Origin: Thermoproteota archaeon
GTDB taxonomy: Archaea > Thermoproteota > EX4484-205 > JAAOZP01
Reading direction: 5' to 3'
DNA: 11,826 nucleotides
NCBI GenBank assembly: GCA_025059435.1
Contig: JANXDK010000011.1
Coordinates: forward strand, 1-11,826
The notes beneath the pieces were generated by a model. It was not told the origin of the DNA. It did not search any database and saw only the letters and a program-made list of their open reading frames with translations. This document shows, one piece after another, positions 1 through 6,450 of this stretch (its first letter is position 1; each line of letters starts with the position of its first letter). Both the position numbers and the translations under genes were made by a program.

Positions 1-143
1 CCATGACAGAAAACATAAGGAGACACGTAATATGGACTGTAGGGCGTATAAGAAGCATTATTGAAAAGGAGAAACTGCCATCTGTCAAACCCTCCAGAAA
101 ATGCAAATCCTGTGGCTACAAGTGGATATGTAAGGAAGCTTAG
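1..143 (+). CDS. cas4: Cas4-family nuclease, C-terminal fragment cut by the left window edge
   Basis: The reading frame beginning at base 3 runs 46 codons to a TAG stop at 141-143 and continues off the left edge. What remains is a basic helical stretch followed by the motif CKSCGYKWIC, i.e. C-x2-C-x5-C, then a three-residue end. That spacing and the short tail match the three C-terminal cysteines that, with one N-terminal cysteine, hold the [4Fe-4S] cluster in Cas4 proteins such as Sso0001 of Sulfolobus. Cas4 is a RecB-like PD-(D/E)XK nuclease that trims and selects prespacers during CRISPR adaptation. The nuclease core is outside the window, so activity cannot be judged. The ATG at base 3 is probably internal, because a 46-residue protein would lack the nuclease domain. 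A stand-alone Cas4-like or RecB-like nuclease outside a CRISPR locus is the main alternative; no CRISPR repeat is visible in this window. Confidence 0.72.
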   Translation, partial: MTENIRRHVIWTVGRIRSIIEKEKLPSVKPSRKCKSCGYKWICKEA

Positions 144-152
144 TCTTCGTTA

Positions 153-260
153 TTCTTTATAAACCCTCTTGCAGATTAGCATACGGCGAAACTTATGAGA
201 CGGGGTGCTAGTGTCAGAATCTTAGATAAAGATATTTTTCAACATTCTTTCATTCTCTAA
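153..260 (+). promoter_or_regulatory. TATA-like box and 21-codon ORF in the convergent gap after Cas4
   Basis: The 135 bases between the Cas4 stop and the end of the hydrolase gene hold no recognisable gene. A TATA-like TTTATAAAC (155-163) is followed 32 bases later by an ATG (195) opening a 21-codon frame that stops at 258-260. A short inverted repeat, ATTCT-N3-AGAAT (252-264), lies at its end. The box is nearly symmetric and could equally point left, antisense to the Cas4 end. The peptide resembles nothing I know, so this may be chance in AT-rich DNA. Confidence 0.2.
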
Positions 261-278
261 GAATATGGTCATGTTATC

Positions 279-2198
279 CTATATTCCTAAGTCAAAAACT
301 TCTTTCCTGGCTTTCTCAACGACTGCAATGAGCTCTAAATCATGGGCTTCAAAGTAGAGGGGTAAGCGCTCCAGGGGTGCTTCGCTGGATATTTCTGCCG
401 GGCCTTTAATCTCCCTATTGCTCCAAAAGTCGATCCATTTTCCTTCGGGTATGTAAACGACCCTCTCATTGCACCCCTTCTCTAAGACCGGGGCTATTAA
501 GAGGTCCCCCACAAGGTATTCATCATTCACGAGGGCGCACTTATCGTCTTCAGGATACTTTAGGACAAGGGGAGATATTATTGGATCCCCTTCTTCTTTA
601 GCTCTTTTAGCAAGCGAAATATAATAGTCGCCTAAGTATGTATGGAGTAGAGAATACTTCTTAGCTATGTTCACCGTCTCATCATCATATGTCCACGGGG
701 TTATTGAATACTCTACTATGGGCATGAGGGCGGTGGCTTCAACCCATCTTATGAAGAGCTCTTTATCGCATTTGAACTTGTACTGGTTTCCCCCTATCAT
801 ATCTGGCATTATATATGGGTATCCAGTAATAGAGAGCGTTAGAGCTTGCGTCACAGCAGCGTACAGGCCATTGTCAAGTCCCCATGAAGACTCTTTGTCT
901 CCTTCCCGTGCTATTATTCCGAATCTCTGTGCCAGATAGCCTACGCGGGCTTCGGCCAGATTGTAATGGTTTTCGAATATGAATCTTAACCATTCATCAG
1001 TGTATTGGTTTGGAGTGATGTTTCCATAGGTCCGGCCTATTTTTATCGGTCTAAAGATGCTATCGTTCCTTCTCGTAAAGGGGAAGAAGTAAGCGTCTCC
1101 ACCGTCAAACTTGAATCCGTCGAAACCATAGTTCTCCTTCAAATACTTTAGCTTGCTATCCAGCCATTGACTGGCTTCAGGATTGCTTATATCGATAAGC
1201 CCGGCGGAACCGTTCCACCATTTTACTTCAGCAGGCTCATCTTTTTCAGGATCCCAAACCAATAATTTTCTAATTTTAAGATGTTCATAGCTTTCAGAAT
1301 CACGGTTTATGAATGGATGGACCCATAGGGTTGCCAAGAAGCCTGCATCATGTATTGTTTTAACCATCATTCTAGGGTCCGGAAACTTTGAATTATCGAA
1401 TGTGTATTCGCCATATTTTTTCTCCCATCTATCGTCTATTTGAATAACGCTGCACGGGAAATCGTGCTCCTTAATTTCCTTCACGAAATTTAAAACCTTC
1501 TCTTGATCAACTTCCTGCTTGTATTGGACCCACGTCGTAAATATTGGCTTAGTAAGAACCCTCTTATCCGGAATTCTCTCTGGAAGACCTATCTTCTTCA
1601 AAACTCTTTTACGAACTTCTACAAGGTTGTTTTCGATGAATATCTTATAGCTGAACGATTTAGTGTTTAATCCTCTTATGGTTATACCTCTATCGAACCT
1701 CGTATCGAAAAGCTGGTAATTGTCGATTAATATTGCAATGCCTGTTTTGGTGAACCACAAGGGTGGTTGAATATTGCCCGTTATAAATGGCCTCATCTCA
1801 ATTATGTGAGAATTTAATGGAAAAGCTTGGATAATGAGTTGCCCCTGTCCATACCATTGGGTTTCGCATGCAGAAACCCAAGTATCAGAGATATAATCAA
1901 ACTCTGATTCGGCTTCCCACGACACGCTCAGTAAACGCTTGTTTAAGGAGAGTTTAAGTCTAGCATACGCTTTGGAAGGGCTCCAATGATTGCCTTCGCA
2001 CTTTAAGACTATAGATTTTTCATCCTTATTCTCCACTTCGACATTATATAAATTCCCCGCGACACCCGAGCGTTCGTAGTCAACTTCATTACTCAACCTT
2101 TGTAAAAGAGGCTTATTTCCACGGTAAATAGTAATCATTAAAGGTTTTATCTTGATTTTTATTGAGATATATTCTTCCGATATCGTAACTGAACTCAT
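279..2198 (-). CDS. GH31 glycoside hydrolase, MYORG-like (putative alpha-galactosidase/alpha-glycosidase)
   Basis: This is a complete 639-residue retaining alpha-glycosidase of family GH31. Residues 1-200 are the beta-sandwich leader, about 215-520 the (beta/alpha)8 barrel, and 530-639 the C-terminal beta domains. Landmarks are IQIDDRW (252-258), TLWVHPF (290-296), the nucleophile motif GFKFDGGD with Asp365, the proposed acid/base Asp442 in SWGLDNG, and PDMIGGN (465-471). From memory, these motifs and their spacing match animal MYORG more closely than classical alpha-glucosidases, which carry WxDMNE at the nucleophile. Human MYORG is reported to be an alpha-galactosidase, so galactoside cleavage is possible, but substrate is inference. 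No signal peptide or membrane segment is seen, so it should act in the cytoplasm, unlike ER-lumenal MYORG. The ATG at 2198 sits about 33 bases below a TATA box, giving a short leader. No sugar transporter adjoins it. Confidence 0.9.
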   Translation of the reverse strand: MSSVTISEEYISIKIKIKPLMITIYRGNKPLLQRLSNEVDYERSGVAGNLYNVEVENKDEKSIVLKCEGNHWSPSKAYARLKLSLNKRLLSVSWEAESEFDYISDTWVSACETQWYGQGQLIIQAFPLNSHIIEMRPFITGNIQPPLWFTKTGIAILIDNYQLFDTRFDRGITIRGLNTKSFSYKIFIENNLVEVRKRVLKKIGLPERIPDKRVLTKPIFTTWVQYKQEVDQEKVLNFVKEIKEHDFPCSVIQIDDRWEKKYGEYTFDNSKFPDPRMMVKTIHDAGFLATLWVHPFINRDSESYEHLKIRKLLVWDPEKDEPAEVKWWNGSAGLIDISNPEASQWLDSKLKYLKENYGFDGFKFDGGDAYFFPFTRRNDSIFRPIKIGRTYGNITPNQYTDEWLRFIFENHYNLAEARVGYLAQRFGIIAREGDKESSWGLDNGLYAAVTQALTLSITGYPYIMPDMIGGNQYKFKCDKELFIRWVEATALMPIVEYSITPWTYDDETVNIAKKYSLLHTYLGDYYISLAKRAKEEGDPIISPLVLKYPEDDKCALVNDEYLVGDLLIAPVLEKGCNERVVYIPEGKWIDFWSNREIKGPAEISSEAPLERLPLYFEAHDLELIAVVEKARKEVFDLGI

Positions 2199-2223
2199 TT
2201 TCTAATTTGGCCGTTGTTAAGAA

Positions 2224-2240
2224 TAATAAATATTTATCAT
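2224..2240 (-). promoter_or_regulatory. TATA-box promoter of the GH31 gene
   Basis: Read on the minus strand this is GATAAATATTTATTA, centred about 33 bases upstream of the hydrolase ATG at 2198. That places the transcript start within roughly 10 bases of the start codon, a usual arrangement for leader-poor archaeal mRNAs. No Shine-Dalgarno sequence is seen before the ATG, which fits. Confidence 0.5.
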
Positions 2241-2352
2241 TCTAGCTACATCGACTCAAATGGGAGGGTCTCCAATCCTGTAATTTTGACAGTCGTTTCG
2301 CATAAAGTTCCTAGGTATAATCTGTATTTTTAGAATGTTGTTAAAGTAATTA

Positions 2353-2490
2353 TTATAAAAGCCTTGCAGCCGCTTCATGCAGATTTCGATGGAGATAATT
2401 GATGAGGATATTATTGATATGGTTATGTATGGTTTCTACTTCTCCAAATATATTTCTAAGATATAGACGTGTTCTTCTAAGTGGGGGCTT
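2353..2490 (+). other. Isolated promoter-like TATA box with a tiny ORF or small RNA behind it
   Basis: Between the hydrolase promoter and the tRNA promoter there is no recognisable gene. TTATAAAAG (2353-2361) is a good archaeal TATA box. An ATG at 2377 opens a 29-codon frame ending at 2464-2466; a second in-frame ATG (2389) lies just below the transcript start predicted about 26 bases from the box, so a leaderless 25-residue peptide is conceivable. The peptide is acidic first, then aromatic (MYGFYF). GGGGGCTTTT (2482-2491) could end a short transcript. It could be a small RNA, a small protein, a gene remnant, or chance. The rest of 2241-2585 shows nothing else I can name. Confidence 0.25.
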
Positions 2491-2550
2491 TTAACATAAT
2501 TCAGGGTATGGAAAATTATCTGGAGAGATAATAAGATTTGAATCTAGGAG

Positions 2551-2562
2551 AAAATATAAAAG
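2551..2562 (+). promoter_or_regulatory. TATA-box promoter of tRNA-Arg
   Basis: AAATATAAAAG (2552-2562) is centred about 29 bases before the first base of the tRNA. This is the expected archaeal promoter position for a tRNA with a leader of a few bases at most. Confidence 0.6.
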
Positions 2563-2585
2563 GGTCAAGAGAAAGAGGGTTATTT

Positions 2586-2661
2586 GGGCCCGTCGCCTAA
2601 CCTGGATATGGCGGCAGCCTCCTAAGCTGTAATAATCTGGGTTCAAATCCCAGCGGGCCCG
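2586..2661 (+). tRNA. tRNA-Arg (anticodon CCT), no intron, CCA not encoded
   Basis: The 76 bases fold into a complete cloverleaf. The acceptor stem pairs GGGCCCG (2586-2592) with CGGGCCC (2654-2660), with discriminator G2661. The D stem is GCCT/TGGC (2595-2598/2609-2612), with a T-T mismatch at the loop end and GG at 2604-2605. The anticodon stem is GCAGC/GCTGT with a closing G-T pair, and the loop CTCCTAA holds anticodon CCT at 2621-2623, reading AGG. The T arm is CTGGG-TTCAAAT-CCCAG (2637-2653). A15 and T48 can form the usual tertiary pair. AGG is much used by the neighbouring genes. The absent CCA is typical of archaea and is added after transcription. A pyrimidine-rich tract, TCTTCTTTCT, follows directly. 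Confidence 0.96.
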
Positions 2662-2671
2662 TCTTCTTTCT
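2662..2671 (+). terminator. Pyrimidine-rich terminator after tRNA-Arg
   Basis: TCTTCTTTCT begins at the base after the tRNA discriminator. Archaeal RNA polymerase stops at T-rich tracts without needing a hairpin, so this is the likely end of the tRNA transcript. Confidence 0.4.
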
Positions 2672-2709
2672 ACTTCAAATCTATAAGCGTTCTCGTTCAA
2701 CATTGTGTT

Positions 2710-2745
2710 AAAATGCCGATTAGGTTTAACCGGATGATTCTAATC
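2710..2745 (-). terminator. Possible terminator of the nucleoside importer operon
   Basis: About 85 bases past the last operon stop, a 6-bp inverted repeat GATTAG/CTAATC (2718-2723 and 2740-2745) is followed on the minus strand by GGC and a run of four T. The loop is 16 bases and the T run is short, so this is weak. The rest of 2672-2832 shows no gene I can support. Confidence 0.2.
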
Positions 2746-2832
2746 TGCTGATGGAACCAGTCTTTTCTCGAGTATATCGGCGTAGTAAGCATTGCATTAT
2801 CAATACAATAAGCCAAGCCTATCTTAGAAGCC

Positions 2833-3747
2833 TTAGCTTTCCCTCCTGTAGGGTTTGCCCAAGGCCGCGGGTACTCCAAGCTTTCTCCTCATAAAGCCGA
2901 ACGAACTTGTGGTGAGTACTATTATTGTAACAACATAAGGCAGGGCTCCGAGCAGGCTTGCTGGAACACCGTATTCTTGCAAATGGAATTGTAATACTTC
3001 AACGCCTCCGAAGAGAAATGCTCCGAGGACGCTTCCAATCGGGTTCCAAAGGGAGAATATAGTGAGGGCTAGGGCAATCCACCCCCTGCCCATCATTATT
3101 CCCTCCCTCCAACCAGGGGTGTAGTAGAGCGAAACGTATGCTCCACCTAGGCCTCCCAGAACACCGCCTAGGAATACGCATATGTATCTAACGAGGTAAA
3201 CGTTGACCCCAGCTGCGTCAACAGCCTCGGGTTTTTCTCCCACTGCCCTTATGATTATCCCTATCCTCGTTTTAAATAGTACGTACCACATTACTATTGC
3301 GATGACAATACCCGCGTATGCAAGCGGGTCGTGACGGAAGAATCCACCTAAAACTGGAATTTCAGATAAAAACGGTATGGTCATTGGCATAAGCCTGTCA
3401 CGTAGAGAGAGTCCGACGTACCTCTTACCTAATAGGCTGCTAATACCGGTTCCAAGCATTACTGTTGCGAGTCCTGAAACTGTCTGGTTTACTCCCAGGC
3501 TTATGCTTGCGAAAGCATGGATAAGGGAGAATACTCCTCCCGCTAACATAGCAGCAAGAAAGCCCATCCAGATGGAACCTGTAATGAAAGTTGTAGCAAA
3601 GCCTGTTAATGCTCCGATTGTCATTATACCTTCGAGGCCTAGGTTTATTACTCCGGACCTTTCACAGTATACTTCGCCTAGTGTCGCGAATAGTAGAGGG
3701 GTTCCGGCTTTAATAGCCTCAGCCAATAGTGAAGCAGCTATATCCAA
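2833..3747 (-). CDS. Nucleoside ABC importer, permease 2 (NupQ/YufQ type)
   Basis: A 304-residue membrane protein of the BPD_transp_2 family, the usual length for the shorter of the two permeases in BMP-type nucleoside importers. The family hallmark near the N-terminus is GEVYCERSGVINLGLEG (24-40). A second conserved stretch, GRGWIALALTIFSLWNP (220-236), is where the coupling region to the ATPase is expected. About eight to nine hydrophobic helices alternate with short loops. It would form half of the channel with the preceding permease. The start is TTG at 3747; an in-frame TGA lies four codons upstream, so this is the most upstream start available. GGTGAG eight bases before it is a good crenarchaeal ribosome-binding site. 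The gene overlaps the end of permease 1 by 10 bases, so translation of the two is probably coupled. Confidence 0.93.
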   Translation of the reverse strand: MDIAASLLAEAIKAGTPLLFATLGEVYCERSGVINLGLEGIMTIGALTGFATTFITGSIWMGFLAAMLAGGVFSLIHAFASISLGVNQTVSGLATVMLGTGISSLLGKRYVGLSLRDRLMPMTIPFLSEIPVLGGFFRHDPLAYAGIVIAIVMWYVLFKTRIGIIIRAVGEKPEAVDAAGVNVYLVRYICVFLGGVLGGLGGAYVSLYYTPGWREGIMMGRGWIALALTIFSLWNPIGSVLGAFLFGGVEVLQFHLQEYGVPASLLGALPYVVTIIVLTTSSFGFMRRKLGVPAALGKPYRRES

Positions 3748-4856
3748 ATCCTCCTCTCACCCACTTGGAGGACTACCTTATAACGAGTGAGGAATTCTCC
3801 GCTGATGACGAAGAGGAGAATAGTACCGTTAAATAAGTACACAAGTCCTGAGGGGAGCCTTAGGGAAACCTGTATGTTGTCTCCTCCCACCATCAAACCA
3901 CTTATGAAGAAGGATGCTGCGAGTGTAGCCAGTGGATCTAGTCCTCCGAGCCAAGCGGGTATTATCGCCGTGTATCCATAACCCGGGGAGATTCCTCTTA
4001 TCAGCCTGCCTTGTATACCTGCTACTTCTCCAACTCCGGCTATTCCCGCAAGTCCACCGCTTAACACCATTACGAGTAAGATGGTTTTAGAAAGGCTTAT
4101 TCCAGCATACCTAGCTGCATCAGGATTGTTCCCAACCAGTTTAATCTCGTATCCTATAGTGGTTTTATAGATAAGGATGTAAAGGAGTATGGTTGAGGCT
4201 AAGAGTATGGCCAGAGTATGATAATGTATCCTAGTGCCTGCCAATGTAGGAAGCCTAGCATAGCTTGGGAACAAGTCTGTCTGCGGAAAACCCCATTGAG
4301 CCTCTCCCCTCCAAGGACCTGTTACAACGTAGTTCAATATGCTGAGAGAAATATAGTTCATCATTAGAGTGACTATCACTTCGTTAACACCAAGCTTGGT
4401 TTTCAATAAGGCGGGGATTATAGCCCATGCAGCTCCGGCGATGAACCCAGCCAGCAGCATTACCGAGACGGCTAAGCCAGGCGGAACATTGGAATAGAGG
4501 GCAACCCAAGTTGTTGTAATAGAACCCATTATGAGTTGGCCTTCAGCACCTATGTTCAAAACCCTAGCTTTGTAGGCTATGGCAAGACCTACTGCACATA
4601 GTCCTATTGGGAGCATTTTAACTATTGTCTCAGAAAGACCGTATGAGCTTCCAAATCCCCCTATGAATATCTTAATGTATGCATCTAAAGGATTGACGCC
4701 GTATATTGCGAACCAAATCCCTATGAATGGGAAAGAAAGAATTGTGAAGAGTACTCTGATAATTATATTATTAGTTTTTGAAGCTGCCAGTCTTTTTTCG
4801 ATCCTTATATTCAAGCTAGTCTTCATCAGACTTACCGTCCTTTCAAATATTAACAT
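3738..4856 (-). CDS. Nucleoside ABC importer, permease 1 (NupP/YufP type)
   Basis: A 372-residue BPD_transp_2 permease, the longer partner of the pair, with a basic cytosolic N-terminus of about 30 residues and roughly nine to ten hydrophobic helices. Family signatures are NIGAEGQLIMG (101-111), GVNEVIVTLMMNYIS (156-170), and GYGYTAIIPAWLGGLDPLA (292-310). It would form the channel with permease 2 and couple to the double ATPase encoded just upstream. Only four bases separate it from the ATPase stop, and its end overlaps the next gene by 10 bases, so it lies in the middle of an operon. The ATG at 4856 is used here. The ATG at codon 11 (4826) follows AGGACGGT at 7 bases and could be the true start, removing ten residues. 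Confidence 0.93.
   Translation of the reverse strand: MLIFERTVSLMKTSLNIRIEKRLAASKTNNIIIRVLFTILSFPFIGIWFAIYGVNPLDAYIKIFIGGFGSSYGLSETIVKMLPIGLCAVGLAIAYKARVLNIGAEGQLIMGSITTTWVALYSNVPPGLAVSVMLLAGFIAGAAWAIIPALLKTKLGVNEVIVTLMMNYISLSILNYVVTGPWRGEAQWGFPQTDLFPSYARLPTLAGTRIHYHTLAILLASTILLYILIYKTTIGYEIKLVGNNPDAARYAGISLSKTILLVMVLSGGLAGIAGVGEVAGIQGRLIRGISPGYGYTAIIPAWLGGLDPLATLAASFFISGLMVGGDNIQVSLRLPSGLVYLFNGTILLFVISGEFLTRYKVVLQVGERRIWI
3748..3765 (-). promoter_or_regulatory. GGTGAG ribosome-binding site that fixes the TTG start of permease 2
   Basis: On the minus strand GGTGAG is followed by AGGAGGAT and then TTG. GGTGA is complementary to the crenarchaeal 16S 3' end and is spaced 8 bases from the TTG. 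The nearer GGAGG is only 2 bases away and too close to serve. The site lies inside the last codons of permease 1. Confidence 0.55.
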
Positions 4857-4860
4857 TTTT

Positions 4861-6402
4861 TCAAGTCTCTTTAAGGGTCATTGCAAGACCTATGTCGTTT
4901 ATGGAAGATTCTTCCTTAAATTCTTTAACAATCTTCCCGTCGCGCATAACAAGAATCCTATCGCTTAGAGATAGTATTTCATCCAAGTCTTCAGAGACAA
5001 GTAGAATGCTGCTACCAGAAGCCCTGAGCCTATGTAGAGCCCAGTGCACGTAGTTAGTTGAAGCAACGTCTAATCCCGACGTGGGGTTGCTTGCAATTAA
5101 TATCTTAGGGCTCATTGATAGTTCTCTGGCAACTATCAGTTTTTGGATGTTTCCACCTGAGAGAAAACCAGCTGGAGTCCATATGCTGGGTACCACTATT
5201 CCAAAATCTTGAATAAGCCTTTCAGCCTCTTTTTTAATTGTCGCCTCGTCTAAGAAAAATCTTCTAGAGAATTTCTTTCGATAAAGCTTCATGATGATGT
5301 TGTCGGCAACACTCAGGTCTAATGCTACACCATATCTAAGCCTATCTTCAGGAATATGCGCAATGCCTAAGCTGGTCATTTTTCCTACAGGATTATTTGT
5401 AACATCTATTCCAAATATTTTGACATAACCATTTTCAATCCTCCTTAATCCCGTAAGTGCTTCTATTAGTTCTTTTTGACCGTTACCTGCGACCCCGGCG
5501 ATTCCAAGTATCTCGCCTTCTCTCAGTACAAATGAAATGTCTCTTACCGCAATATTGCCCCTATCGTCCAGCACTCTAAGATTATTAACCTCCATTACGA
5601 TCCTAGAATCGCTAACATCCTTTTTGATCCTATTGGGCTTGAAATCTATAGGCCTATCCACGATCATACTCACTATGTCAAGCCTATTGGCTTCATCTCT
5701 CTTTATCTCTGAAGCTACTATCCTACCCTTTCTAAGAACTGTTATGGAATCGCTAACATTTAGCGCCTCATCGATTTTATGTGTTATCAGTATAATAGAC
5801 TTACCCGATTCCACCATTTTTCTAAGCGATTTAAACAGTTCTTCTGATTCTATTGGTGTTAGAACAGAAGTCGGTTCATCCAATATTAAGAGTTTAACGT
5901 CTCTATATAATGTCTTCAATATTTCAACTCTTTGTTTTTCTCCAACTGAAAGCTGCCATATCTTCGCATCCAAGTTTATCTTCAAACCGTATATACTAGA
6001 CAATTCTTCAATCCTATTTCTTATCTCTTTAAATGAAACCTTTATTCCCTTTAGACTCAACGCAATGTTTTCTAATACTGTTAGTCTGTCGATAAGCATA
6101 AAGTGTTGGTGAACCATTCCTATTCCAAGTTTTAGAGCATCTTTAGGAGAGCTGATATTTACTCTCCTACCTTCGATAAAAACCTCCCCTTCATCGGGCC
6201 GATACATCCCATAGAGTATCCTCATTAACGTAGTCTTACCGGCACCGTTTTCACCGAGTAATGCGTGAATCTCCCCTTTTTTAACTCGAAAGTCAACATT
6301 ATTTAACGCTACTACTGTAGGAAACATCTTTACAATTCCACGCATTTCAACCAAGTAGTTCTGATCGTTGCCCAAGTTTATCAACACCCGAATATTGAGC
6401 AT
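4861..6402 (-). CDS. Nucleoside ABC importer, double-domain ATPase (NupO/YufO type)
   Basis: A 513-residue protein with two ABC ATPase domains in one chain, as in sugar and nucleoside importers of the CUT2/BMP type. Domain 1 is canonical: Walker A GENGAGKT (50-57), Q-loop Gln99, signature LSVGEKQ (151-157), Walker B LLILDE (171-176), H-loop His208. Domain 2 is degenerate: its Walker A is GVAGNGQK (303-310) and its Walker B reads LIASNP (435-440), while signature LSGGNIQ (414-420) is intact. That asymmetry is normal for this family and implies one competent hydrolysis site. It drives import through the two downstream permeases. The ATG at 6402 gives a 19-residue lead before the usual family start near MRGIVK; TTG at codon 10, nine bases after GGGTG, or ATG at codon 20 are alternatives. 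Confidence 0.95.
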   Translation of the reverse strand: MLNIRVLINLGNDQNYLVEMRGIVKMFPTVVALNNVDFRVKKGEIHALLGENGAGKTTLMRILYGMYRPDEGEVFIEGRRVNISSPKDALKLGIGMVHQHFMLIDRLTVLENIALSLKGIKVSFKEIRNRIEELSSIYGLKINLDAKIWQLSVGEKQRVEILKTLYRDVKLLILDEPTSVLTPIESEELFKSLRKMVESGKSIILITHKIDEALNVSDSITVLRKGRIVASEIKRDEANRLDIVSMIVDRPIDFKPNRIKKDVSDSRIVMEVNNLRVLDDRGNIAVRDISFVLREGEILGIAGVAGNGQKELIEALTGLRRIENGYVKIFGIDVTNNPVGKMTSLGIAHIPEDRLRYGVALDLSVADNIIMKLYRKKFSRRFFLDEATIKKEAERLIQDFGIVVPSIWTPAGFLSGGNIQKLIVARELSMSPKILIASNPTSGLDVASTNYVHWALHRLRASGSSILLVSEDLDEILSLSDRILVMRDGKIVKEFKEESSINDIGLAMTLKET

Positions 6403-6450
6403 AAAAATAATTAGAAAAATAAAAAGATAAACTATTTTCTAATATCCCAT
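6403..6450 (-). promoter_or_regulatory. AT-rich spacer between binding-protein and ATPase genes
   Basis: This 48-base gap is almost all A and T and, on the minus strand, contains runs reading CTTTTTATTTTTC and TTATTTTT just before the ATPase ATG. T-rich tracts act as archaeal terminators, so it may stop part of the transcription after the binding-protein gene. It could also carry a weak internal promoter (GTTTATC). Both readings are inference from composition. Confidence 0.3.

Noticed and set aside
144..2585. CRISPR array next to the Cas4 fragment
   Set aside because: No repeated 22-37-base unit with regular spacing occurs in the intergenic DNA on either strand.
2491..2703. 70-codon minus-strand frame across the tRNA
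   Set aside because: It is antisense to the tRNA gene, so its openness reflects tRNA and flanking composition, not coding.
2710..2760. Possible box C/D small RNA (GGATGATT and CTGATGG near each other)
   Set aside because: Neither matches the RTGATGA C box fully, and no CTGA D box lies at the right distance with a paired terminal stem.
2697..2879. 60-codon minus-strand frame overlapping the end of permease 2
   Set aside because: It begins inside the permease in another frame, has no ribosome-binding site or recognisable family, and ends in AT-rich intergenic DNA.
5537..6112. 191-codon open frame on the plus strand
   Set aside because: It lies antisense to the well-conserved first ABC domain of the ATPase; its serine/leucine-rich translation is the usual shadow of that gene.
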